This document shows positions 8,701-17,100 of a stretch of DNA of 20,531 nt, piece after piece. Position numbers and translations under genes: made by a program. The number at the start of each line of letters is the position of its first letter. The stretch's first letter is position 1. The notes beneath the pieces were generated by a model. That model was not told the origin of the DNA and made no database searches. It was given only the letters and a program-made list of their open reading frames with translations. The DNA is from a virus: the IMG/VR virus record IMGVR_UViG_3300048549_001018, positions 1-20,531 of that record. One strand, given 5' to 3'.

Positions 8701-9884
8701 TGATTAGATGAGTCTGACTGATCCCAAATAATTTGATAATTTCTCTGAACTCTGATGTCTGTTGGTGCCAGATAATAAGTATTTGGGATGAAATTTCCAA
8801 ACTCATGAGAATCTGGTCCAAATTCAATATAAAACAATCCGTTAGGGAAAGTAATCGGATCTTGTCTGACCGTAGCACTGAAACCTGTAGATCCCAATAA
8901 TTGATCTCCGTCAGCAAATTCTCCAACTACAGATCTTAAATATAACCTATCAATAACACCATTAACACGAATAATTTTAGCGATTTGTCCCCTAACAACT
9001 CCTTCGCCAACTCTCTCTACTAATCTACCTTCTTCTATTGGATTTAAAGTTTCATCAATATTATTGATATGAACAAGAATATTATCATGCTCAGTTTTTA
9101 CTGTCCATGTGAATTGCTGTTTAAATCCGTTTTCAAAAACACCTCCAGCATCATCAAATTGATTAATTAATTTGTTAGTATGATAATAGTATTGATTATT
9201 TCTAACTACAGCATCATAAGTGTCAGTATTCAGAAGAAAATCGTGAGGGATGATATCAAAATTAAATGCAGCAGGTGGTCCTCCAACAGAACCCCAATCG
9301 GGTGTATGTAAAAGAACACCATTGGACATAACACCAATAGGTTTATTTAATTCAATAGGTCTATCTCCACTGTAAGGAACATCCTTACCTCCTCTATAAA
9401 CAAATTGTCTACTAAAGGTCTGATCTACTAATGGTCCTCCACCCGGTTCTCTTTCCGTTCCGTAATTTACCGGTTTAGGATGATTGTCGGAAGTAATTGT
9501 TAATCTATCAGTAACATCACCATTATTGATTAAAAATACACCGGAAGTTGCAGAGTTTGGATTTGACTGCCAAATTCTATTAATATTGAAAGTAGATACT
9601 ACGTTTGGTGTATCCTGTTCTGGAATAATTGAAAGTCTTAATGGGTCATACCCTTTACCAGATTCTAATACCCTAACATGAGTGATTCTTCCAGAAACAT
9701 CGTCAATGATGGGATATAAAAGTGACTCTGCAACGGGTGTACCACAACCAGTCACCGTAAGTCTGGGAGGATCAGAACTATCGTATTCTGAACCCCCATT
9801 GATTACTTTTACTGCTCTAACGCCGAACTCATCATTGAAAATCGGTTCAATGACTGCACCAGATCCAGGAACTGTTCTTGCCAT
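5724..9884 (-). CDS. 1,386-aa modular virion protein with cupredoxin/YHYH region and Gly-rich beta repeats
   Basis: Not recognised as a T4 protein. Order of parts: residues 1-100, G-x-GY-type beta repeats (INGGSEY, LESGKGY); 285-340, a G-x-F-x2-GD module (VVGEFADGDQLLG); 352-480, cupredoxin-like with GHPMRF (His404) and YYYCGYHRHMSG (Cys460, His463, Met466); 511-527, GHSRILGVSYDGYPIYG, which matches the second half of YHYH-domain proteins; 565-685, a second cupredoxin-like copy without ligands; 780-920, four Gly-rich repeats (e.g. DPGEGYVNPPNIIF); 950-1000, a fibre-like SSSDTTLYVDSTDAY / LIIGRETVSY segment; two WN-type beta modules near 1037 and 1228; and G-x-GY repeats again at 1270-1365. 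No signal peptide or membrane segment. The ATG at 9884 follows the previous gene after tandem in-frame TAA TAA and AAA, with no clear Shine-Dalgarno, so coupled translation is likely. Its place directly before gp8 suggests a baseplate or fibre component. Confidence 0.88.
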   Translation of the reverse strand: MARTVPGSGAVIEPIFNDEFGVRAVKVINGGSEYDSSDPPRLTVTGCGTPVAESLLYPIIDDVSGRITHVRVLESGKGYDPLRLSIIPEQDTPNVVSTFNINRIWQSNPNSATSGVFLINNGDVTDRLTITSDNHPKPVNYGTEREPGGGPLVDQTFSRQFVYRGGKDVPYSGDRPIELNKPIGVMSNGVLLHTPDWGSVGGPPAAFNFDIIPHDFLLNTDTYDAVVRNNQYYYHTNKLINQFDDAGGVFENGFKQQFTWTVKTEHDNILVHINNIDETLNPIEEGRLVERVGEGVVRGQIAKIIRVNGVIDRLYLRSVVGEFADGDQLLGSTGFSATVRQDPITFPNGLFYIEFGPDSHEFGNFIPNTYYLAPTDIRVQRNYQIIWDQSDSSNQPSAHHTQGHPMRFSTTPDGALNPTPGTLYYDSTGASGAPAADYENEFRPVFIMNADETNIIYYYCGYHRHMSGYDGDEGYMILSPEIDDEPLPNNYYITDYYLDGSSFDYSRHVTGHSRILGVSYDGYPIYGQWGYDSTGQVRRETSSYRLKNTNEVDGQRASITTTGTVNYTVTVSNGKFAIDGSVPPFLQLDRGKTYIFNQDALASPVLFALQEDGWHIGNPPDIGNTQYLFQDGIRYFIDNVETTYLAYVQGFAGATNKRLEFTPKINSPRLLYVISYTNPEYGFRCVQDGYPLGSFVQDYIFEDGLGTLDRHNGRFAVTPDYPNGTYAYFMSTDSSDNPVYPYVIGPEFYGEPYHSDGELPAITNVFPDGAKGEVVLNPDGSVGYVKMVRSGDGYFGPAKAKIIGGEGSGATAVPTVQTITGLTLLQEGREFATPPTLIFEGGGGGQGARGRAQVNSNGKVTSINIVDEGEFYQQAPYILITGGGGIGAKAVARIDQGVIVGIDVTDPGEGYVNPPNIIFTKLVNLKRTISNRQSYNSTPNYLTGLLRDASSSDTTLYVDSTDAYPGSGNLIIGRETVSYTSKSRERFFNVTRGKNFKYDQRVILDANQNNNDGDSTYQFNVNDRVIRRIENENNKIAKVYDWNATTRELLVTFEVDELAFIDAGIPTTEDAIVQFDAGVSTSATGGFDPHVILESVGDNIITLSEPIGFLEDRKFEDDDELDGVGDGIADLVNTGTDYENQIRLDGGLYNSLYGIEETIGGQNTTLFQVGDQVKDASIPFRYATITAAGGLNEGIPHEVTISVVLDLASGNGSNYFPEEVVTGDVSGVRGTVTSWNPSSGVLLVRGIIPFDTTNLNVGVNGVLYKFSDGGTIIDFIVQNPGNDYSATPSISVENAGDIQATATAVMTTAGDQIASVTVNNGGYGYQQYTDGTYNSRPTITVTNDSGDSTGNGAVIQAILGGELLNGSNGASYRIKRLEFNTEIRSE
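7124..7545 (-). repeat. Gly-rich beta repeats (residues ~780-920 of the 1,386-aa protein)
   Basis: Four degenerate units of about 35 aa follow the plan hydrophobic strand, x-G-x-G-Y/F, x2-P-x-I/V-x-I/F, Gly run, G-A-x-A-x-A/V. Examples are RSGDGYFGPAKAKIIGG, EGREFATPPTLIF, DEGEFYQQAPYILITGG and DPGEGYVNPPNIIF. The same unit recurs at the C-terminus of this protein, in gp8 (residues ~213-300) and near the C-terminus of the giant protein (TAGGSGYTSRPNVRI at ~11340). It is probably a stacked beta structure. Confidence 0.7.
7830..8192 (-). other. Second cupredoxin-like copy that has lost all four ligand positions (residues ~565-685)
   Basis: Aligned by eye with the copy at residues 352-479 and with the C-terminus of the 406-aa protein. 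LDRGKTYIFNQD corresponds to the strand before the first ligand. ASPVLFALQEDG matches GHPMRFSTTPDG with Ser603 at the His position and the next Pro kept. RLLYVISYTNPEYG matches IIYYYCGYHRHMSG with Ile674, Thr677 and Glu680 at the Cys, His and Met positions. The fold is probably kept while metal binding is lost. Confidence 0.45.
8304..8354 (-). other. YHYH-family signature (residues 511-527)
   Basis: GHSRILGVSYDGYPIYG, followed by QWGY, fits the conserved His-Ser-x3-G-x3-DG-x-P-x-YG core that I associate with the YHYH domain. Proteins of that family are found in bacteria and as parts of cyanophage virion proteins. The upstream YHRH at 462-465 would be the variant of the name-giving tetrad. Confidence 0.65.
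8448..8831 (-). other. Cupredoxin-like domain with candidate type-1 copper ligands (residues ~352-479)
   Basis: The region has a conserved His followed by Pro (GHPMRF, His404), then after about 55 residues a Tyr-rich strand ending in Cys460-x2-His463-x2-Met466-x-Gly. This order (His, then Cys-His-Met in one C-terminal loop) is that of type-1 blue-copper proteins, and the C-x2-H-x2-M spacing is that of amicyanin. The same stretch can also be read as YHRH, a variant of the YHYH motif, because a YHYH-family GVSYDGYPIYG segment follows about 50 residues later. Metal binding is inferred, not shown. Confidence 0.55.
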
Positions 9885-9890
9885 TTTTTA

Positions 9891-11111
9891 TTAACTTACA
9901 ACGGTGATTGTGCCATTCATTAAAGTGTGAAGCGTACACTGATAATATAAGGTAGTAGGAGCATCCATTGGAACAGTCCAATATAAAACATTAGAACCTG
10001 TTCCAGTTTGACCATCCGTATATGGGGTTCCAGTCAGACCGCTAGTCGATTGAATTCTAAATGGATGAGCACCACCATTAACGGAATTATCAAATGCATA
10101 TGTCATTCCACGCATAACATAAAGTGTGGGGTCGGAAGCTGTACCTGTAAATCCAGGTCCACTAAAAGTATAAGATGAAATACCATCAGCATTCAGTTCC
10201 CACCATGTCATTGGACTGCGAGTAACTACCCAATTAGCGCCACTCCAATACAAAGAGTCGCCCTGAGTAATACCAGAAACATCAGTATCTGTAAGTGCCG
10301 CTAAAGTAGTAGTTAATGTTCCTGTAAATGCAACAGTTACTGTGTCACCAGCAATTGTAGTTGAGATATTCGTACCACCTGCAATAGTAAGGGCATCCGT
10401 TTCGCTAGATGCTGTTGTAGTGCCCGTATCAGCATTTATAGTAGCAAAACTAGTGATACTAGATACACCAGCATTATCATCGCCAGGAACCCAATTGGTG
10501 CCATCCCATTTTAATACTTGGTTATTTGTGGGAGGAGTTGTTGCAATATCAATGTCGGTAAGATCACCAACACTAGTATATTGAGTTAACAAACCAACCC
10601 TAGTATCACCAACACCACCTGCTGTGATGTTCATATTTACATAAGGTGTGTCGTCTCCGTCAACAGTAAAGAAATAACCAGGATAGGCTGCTGCAGATGG
10701 AGCAACACCTAATGTCGTATATTCATTTTTATATTTTACTTTAGTTGGTAAATCAATATCACCAGTTGCGCCATCAAAAGTATTCGTAATACTACCATTA
10801 CTAATTGTTACGTCACCAGTGCCATTTGGGGCAATTGTTATATTTCCATCACTAGAAGAAATAATGGAGTTTCCATTAACATCCAATGCTGCGGTAAGTG
10901 CAGTATAGTCAGATGCAATAAAAGAAGTACCAGTATACTTCAATACCTGACCAACACCAGCGTTAGTTACATCAATTTGAATGTCTGCTCCATTACCTAA
11001 AGCAGCATAGATTTCAGTAAAGTTGTCATTGATTTTATCGCCACCAGCACGGAGGGTATCCCCCGTGTTGTCGTTTGGCGCAGAACCAATATTAAGTGCT
11101 TGCTTGGACAT
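9891..11111 (-). CDS. 406-aa fibre-like virion protein with C-terminal cupredoxin-like domain
   Basis: The N-terminus (LNIGSAPNDNTGDTLRAGG followed by KINDNFTEIYAAL) is a motif seen at the start of many phage tail-fibre and virion-decoration proteins, probably a mounting domain. Three fibre-type repeats follow: NAGVGQVLKYTGTSF (about 50-64), a DLTDID...NQVLKWDGTNWVPG stretch (183-210) and TDTDVSG...GDSLYWSGANWV (274-297), with Ser/Thr/Gly-rich beta sequence between them. Residues 300-406 form a cupredoxin-like domain with GGAHPFRIQSTSG (His349) and LYYQCTLHTLMNG (Cys392, His395, Met398), ending three beta residues later. The start is preceded by an exact late-promoter core but no obvious Shine-Dalgarno; the next gene begins 6 nt after the stop. 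Role inferred: a small fibre, whisker or decoration protein. No T4 counterpart is recognised. Confidence 0.87.
   Translation of the reverse strand: MSKQALNIGSAPNDNTGDTLRAGGDKINDNFTEIYAALGNGADIQIDVTNAGVGQVLKYTGTSFIASDYTALTAALDVNGNSIISSSDGNITIAPNGTGDVTISNGSITNTFDGATGDIDLPTKVKYKNEYTTLGVAPSAAAYPGYFFTVDGDDTPYVNMNITAGGVGDTRVGLLTQYTSVGDLTDIDIATTPPTNNQVLKWDGTNWVPGDDNAGVSSITSFATINADTGTTTASSETDALTIAGGTNISTTIAGDTVTVAFTGTLTTTLAALTDTDVSGITQGDSLYWSGANWVVTRSPMTWWELNADGISSYTFSGPGFTGTASDPTLYVMRGMTYAFDNSVNGGAHPFRIQSTSGLTGTPYTDGQTGTGSNVLYWTVPMDAPTTLYYQCTLHTLMNGTITVVS
9894..10214 (-). other. C-terminal cupredoxin-like domain with complete amicyanin-type ligand set (residues ~300-406)
   Basis: His349 (AHPFR) is followed 43 residues later by Cys392-T-L-His395-T-L-Met398-N-G-T-I-T-V-V. 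As recalled, amicyanin ends with Tyr-x-x-Cys-x2-His-x2-Met-x-Gly and a final beta strand, with the other His about 40 residues upstream, so order, spacing and distance to the C-terminus all agree. The strand GMTYAFDNS before His349 matches the equivalent strand in the two copies of the neighbouring protein. Copper binding is inferred. Confidence 0.6.
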
Positions 11112-11130
11112 TACTATCTACTTTTTTAGT

Positions 11131-11138
11131 TATTTATA
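11131..11138 (-). promoter_or_regulatory. T4-type late promoter core TATAAATA
   Basis: The minus-strand octamer TATAAATA matches the T4 late promoter core exactly. It lies 20 nt before the ATG of the 406-aa gene and overlaps the TAA stop of the giant gene (11136-11134). In T4 this element is read by RNA polymerase with gp55 and the gp45 sliding clamp; start about 6-7 nt downstream would leave a leader of roughly 13 nt. It would give the 406-aa gene and those downstream their own late transcription. Confidence 0.65.
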
Positions 11139-14100
11139 GGATCTCTGGATCAATGATTTCTTCACCATACAGACTTAAGTCAGGTGCTGTCCAATCATCA
11201 GGAACTGATGATTCAACATTAACCGAAGGATCCAGATATCCAGTTCCAGCGGATGAAACAACTACACCACCAACACCAACCAATGCTTTAATTTGAGCAT
11301 CAAATCCGCTGATAGAGTCAATTCTAACATTTGGTCTGCTAGTATATCCAGAACCTCCAGCAGTAACAGAAACTTTATCGATAGTTCCGGAAGTTAGAAC
11401 CGCTGATGCTTGAGCACCTTTACCGAAAGTAGATCCAAGATAATCGAATGTGATCAAAGAATTGGAAGATTCAATAACAGCAACTTCACGATCTTCAGTC
11501 TCACCTTCGATTCTAATATTATCGCCAGGTTCGATAGGAGGTATAATATCTGCTGCTTCAACGTCCTGATCAGATCCAACATAAGAGAATGCTACAAATG
11601 TAGATCCGAATCTAGGAATTTCAGAGAAGATAATTCTAGAACCAACAATCTCGAAACCAACACCTGGTTCTTGAATAACACCGTTAAGAGAAACAATAAT
11701 ATTATTTTCGGGTTTGATCACAGAGGACTGAACACCTTCAGTTAGAGTGAGTGAGTAGAAAGTACCCTCACGTTTGAGGTTGAAGGATTGTCTTAAGGAA
11801 TCAAAGTCGAATGAGATATCATCCAATTGTCTAAGTTTACCAACATAGAATCCAGTGAAGGACGATCCAATCTCAGGTGCCTCTTGGAATTGAATTGAAT
11901 CTGAGAATGCGGTATATGCATTTGTTGCTCCTGGCGGTTGTAAAATACCATTAACAAAGATCAACATATGACCTGCGGGATCTGGGAAGTAAGGATCACC
12001 ATTGTTCGTAGTGAGTTTGAAGGCGGTTTGTGTACCATCAAATCCTCTGAAGAATCTTCTAACGCGAGCGCGTAATTCTTTACGAACAATAACTGCTGCC
12101 TTGTAATCATCAACAGAAATAATCGTATCTCTATTGCTAAATGTTCCAACAACATCTGTGAGATATAATCTCTTATACAAACCAGAAGTTTTGATGTCAC
12201 TTACCAGAGCAGCACCAGCACCAGCAATGTCAACTTTTGCGCTAATAGTAGCAAAACCAACCGGAGTATCACCATCAGAATAATCACCAATATAATCACC
12301 ATTTGAGAACGATCCAGTAACCATAGAAACGTAAATGTAATTGTTGTCAAGATCTAAATCGGTGATAATACCGTAGTTATTTGCATCTTTCAGAACACCT
12401 TGAATTACGTTATAAAGATAGTTACCTACTTGGAAATTATTCTTACTGTCAATCACAGAGATGAGTAATCTACTATGTCCATCAGAGGCAATTCTATCAC
12501 CAACTTGAACATCAAGACCTGCAAATTTGTTAACCTCAAGGTATTCACTAATACTTTGAGGATAAACTACAGAGGTAACCTCAAACTGACCCGTGAGAGA
12601 TTCAGTATCTACAGTTAATTTACCGCCAGTATTTGTCAATACAGCAGATTCTGCGATACGCATTTCCTCAACATTTGCAGTTGCACCAGAAGTGAACCCT
12701 TTGAATTCAATTCCTTGATCAAATTGCCCTTGTCTACCGATGACTTGTAATCTATCTTCGATAGCACCGATTTCAGCGGTACTGGAATTGTTTGCTCCAG
12801 TGATAATATTCAATACAGCGAATGTTCCAGCAGTAACGGCAACATCAAAGTAAGTGTTATTTTCATCCGAATACTTAGCATAGATTGTACCGGAAGCACC
12901 TCCAGAAGTGACAACTTCACCCAATTCAAGTGCCTCACCCGTTACCTCACCATTAATTCTAAATCTTTGATAAACTTTAACAATCTTCGCTTCATTCTCT
13001 CGAATGTTTGCAATCTCACCATATGCTCCACTAGCAAGACCAATAATATTATCGGCAGGTTGAACACGACCGGTAACACCAATAGGGATGTTACGAGTTC
13101 CATATGTCTTAGTGGGAACTACGATGCCACTACGAGTATCAATTGTGGTGATAAAGGAATCATTTAGTAATTGATTTCTAATGATATCAAAGTTACGACG
13201 GATAACACTCATCCAACTATCAGTGTCATAAAGAGACTGCAAACCAGTATCTGTATATGTAAGGAATCCAGCAAGAGGTGAAGGTGTAGTTAGAGTTTGA
13301 TCCAATGCCTGTTCATAGTATGCTTCAATTGCATCGATAATGTAGTTCTTAATGTTGAAATCATTGTCCGCATAGAAGGTTTCGCCGGATACAGATACAT
13401 AAGGATCCAAACCGCCTTTAGCAAGTTTCCATCCCCAATATGCTTGTGATTGTGGACTAACTCCAGCAAATTGAATCGCACCAGCATTATTTTTCTGATA
13501 AACTTCAGTCCTAAGTAATCCAATACCAAAGGAGAATGTAAGAGTAATATATGCTCTATACCAACCATTACCATAAGGAATAGATCCATATGCTTCAACG
13601 GTTGCTCCAGTGTCAGCAAAGACGCTACCAAATGTACCATCAGAAAGATCCAAATCAAACTTAACTTCTTTTGCTGTAACACCAGGATCAAGAGTAACTT
13701 GGAATCTACACTTGTCTAAAGGTGTACCGGAAGGAGTAACATCTTTAATGAAAGTAGAGAATGTATAGGTTTGCGTTTCTTGCACAGAACCCGTATCAAA
13801 TGTCTCGTTAGAGGAGTCAAATTTATTACCTTCAGCATCAAATGTAGTGAAAGAAGTTAAAACATAATCTCTAGAGACTAAATGGTATGCAGTTGTACCA
13901 TCGGGTGCAACCGAATCTGCGGTTAAGGTGTCATCAGGAGCGAGGTAGGCATCAGATGCTACTGATGCCATTGCAGTTTTAGTGAAACCAGATACACTCA
14001 AATCTTCAGGATATGTGAAGAGATTATTCAATACAACTTGACCTTGAACGTTGGATTGAATTAATCTTGCACTCTCAATCGTTTCTACATTACCAATGGT

Positions 14101-17100
14101 CTTGTAGTAGTTGAATGCAGTAGAAATAGCACCAGAAGTAGATTTGATTGTTCCGTAATTAGAACCCTGCTGAATTCTATATCCAGCGGTTAAACTGGAA
14201 CCCCTGATTATCTGAACAACTAATTTGCTGGTTTTGGGATACCATTCAAGAACTTCAACCTCAAGGGTGCTAGTGCGACCAGTATCAAGTCCAAGATTAT
14301 TAGATCCGCTATATGCGGGTTGGCCAACAGTAAAGGTTCCAGTAATATTTTCAAGTTCTACAGTTCTAGCAGTAACATAACTGCTGCTATCTGTAGTTAC
14401 CATATCATGAATGGTGTTGTTAAGCATCTCCGTAAGGAAATCATTGTAAGTCCAATAAGAAGAACCCCACTGAGCATTAACTTCATTCGTAATCTCTTCT
14501 CTATAATAGTTCGCATTGAAGAGAAGCATTCTTCCCGCTGCGCGAGAAGCAGTATCACCTGGTGTAAGAGTGTCGATAATAAGATCTATAAGATTATCGA
14601 ACGCATTGATAACATCCGCACAATCATCATCACTGTAAGTTGAGTTACCGGACTCATCAGTAATTGTTAGATCAGTATATGGAGTTACTGGTGTGTATTG
14701 TGCTCTATATTGATCTCCCGAAGCACCATCTCCAATTCCAACAAGTAAGTTGCGAATCGCTTTCTTACCAAGGAATCTAACCTGTTGATAGGCATACATG
14801 GCAGGAAGAATTTGATCTTCAAACTGTTTTAAACCATTAGAAGAGGTGATGTAGTATTCAATCGCTTTAACTGTATTGGAGTTACCTCCAGTAAGTAAGT
14901 CAGCAATTACACTATCAATAATATCTTTAATATCATCCTTACAATTTTCTCTACCTACAGAAATACCGCCCGGATAAGAGAATGCATTGTAAGATGCCAC
15001 ACCCAACTGATAAGCAAACGCTGCATCCAAAAGAAGTGTTGCTTCATCCGCAATAAATTCCTTATTGAAGAGAAGCAAATCACCAGCATCTCGGTAACGA
15101 TCCCCAGTGGGAGCGAGAGAGATATTTGCAAGATCGATCAGAGCATCAATTGCACTCGTTACATTTGCACAATTTCCAGGATCATTTGTGATTCCCCAAT
15201 CACCAACAATAACAGCATCAGTGTTAGTGGAATCGATATCACCTGTTACTGCTTGTTTAGCGTAGAATGCGAGTCTTTCGTGTGCGTAGCAACCCTCTAC
15301 CAACTGAAGTCTTACATGTAAGATTTCATCATTAGCACCAAAATAAAGACCTAAACCAGTAAGAAGATTAAGATTTCCACCTTCTTCAATGTCATTAGCG
15401 ACAGCATCCAAGATAAGACCTAAGTCGGTCTTACAACGTAAAGTACCAGCTCCACTACCATCTTGGTTTCTAGGCATACTCAAACCAAGATGAGGATACC
15501 TGCTGATCATATCAACAGCTGCCTTGTCTACAATTGCCTTTCTATTGAGACGAATTAGATTTGCAGCATCTCTAAATCGATATTGAGCATTTACATTAAA
15601 CTTATTGGCATATACAATGTCATCATTATTAAAGACATCAGTCAATTCAATAGGAACTTCACTAAACGAATCTACATAAGATCCTAAGAATTCGTAGACT
15701 GGGAACAGTTTAGTTACGGTGCCAAGATAATCTACCGGAGATGGAAGATTAGCATTAGTTAAGGTATCAACAACAATATCCATGAGATTTTGGATTGTCT
15801 GCTTAACATCAGCGCAATCTGCTGATGTGTAATCCAATACAGTGACTGCATTTGTTGCTGCACTGACAAACACATGAGTATATTGACGATCAGCAGGAGA
15901 TACGCCCACATTTACTGTGAAGGTATTTGTAGAAACTGCCGTTACAGAAAGAACTCTTCTATATGCAGGGTCAGTTGAACGAGGATAAGTGTGCTGTGAC
16001 GCATTATCATCTTGACTGCAAGTAAATGTAAAGGAGTCATCAGCAAAACTTACCTTACTAGAAGTGCTTAAGTTATGACCAGCAGAGGTGATTACCATTT
16101 CTCCAGTAACAGGATCATATGTTGCTCCACTAGGAGTTAACTGCGTCAGACTTCCATAGTTATTGGAATCATAGATTGTAGTATCCGTATACTGAGTTAA
16201 ACTATGATCACCTTGAATTGTAATTAATTCGTTATTAATAATCTTATTGACAAGTTCAACGTGTTTATTGAGAACCCAAAGTGTTTGTGGAATCTCAGTT
16301 TCAACATGATTTAATTGTACAGGATTTGCTTCCCTGTTTACATATAGAGCAGATGCATCCCAAAGATGAGTATTAGAACCATTTCTAAGATCATCGACCA
16401 GTGCATCTGTAAGATCAAGAACATCATCTTCACAGTTCACCTTCTGATCAGCGACTACACCGCCAGCAATAGCAGACTTGAATGTGTGTACATATGCACC
16501 ACCAGTAATAACAGCATTTGCAACATTACTTACCCATGCATAGGTATATTGCTGACCTGAAGGAGAAGCACCGACATTGATCGTAACCGCACCGGTTTGC
16601 TTGATTAAAGCACCAGTTGTAGCAGACACGAAATTGTGAGTTGTTGTGTCAGTAGATGTACCAATATCTAAAGTAAATGTGTTGCCATCAACAACCGTAA
16701 CTGGTTGCCATAATCCCCAAATGGGATCAGATTGTCTGGGATATGTGTGATTTGTAGCATTAGAATCATAGGCACATGTGAATGTTAAGGATTCACTTGC
16801 GATTTGAATGTGATCTCCTGTGCTGAGATTATGTCCATTAGAAGTAATGGTCAGGATTCCGGTGGTGGGAACATAAGTCGCACCAGTAATATCCGCAGTA
16901 GTAGTTCCTACCGAAGTAACATTCAATGTTGTATTGTATGCAGGATCAGTGGAACGAGGATACTGATGCTGAGAACCATTAGCGTCTTGACTGCAAGTGA
17001 ATGTAAATCCAAGATTAGCAAGTCTTAATTTAGTTCCAGCATTAATTGTATGATTTGGAATGGTCATTACAAAATCACCAGTTGCAGAATCATACGTTGC

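Noticed and set aside
13290-13691. 133-aa minus-strand open frame
   Set aside because: It is a shifted frame within the carbohydrate-binding-like part of the giant gene, rich in Leu/Met and without domain resemblance.
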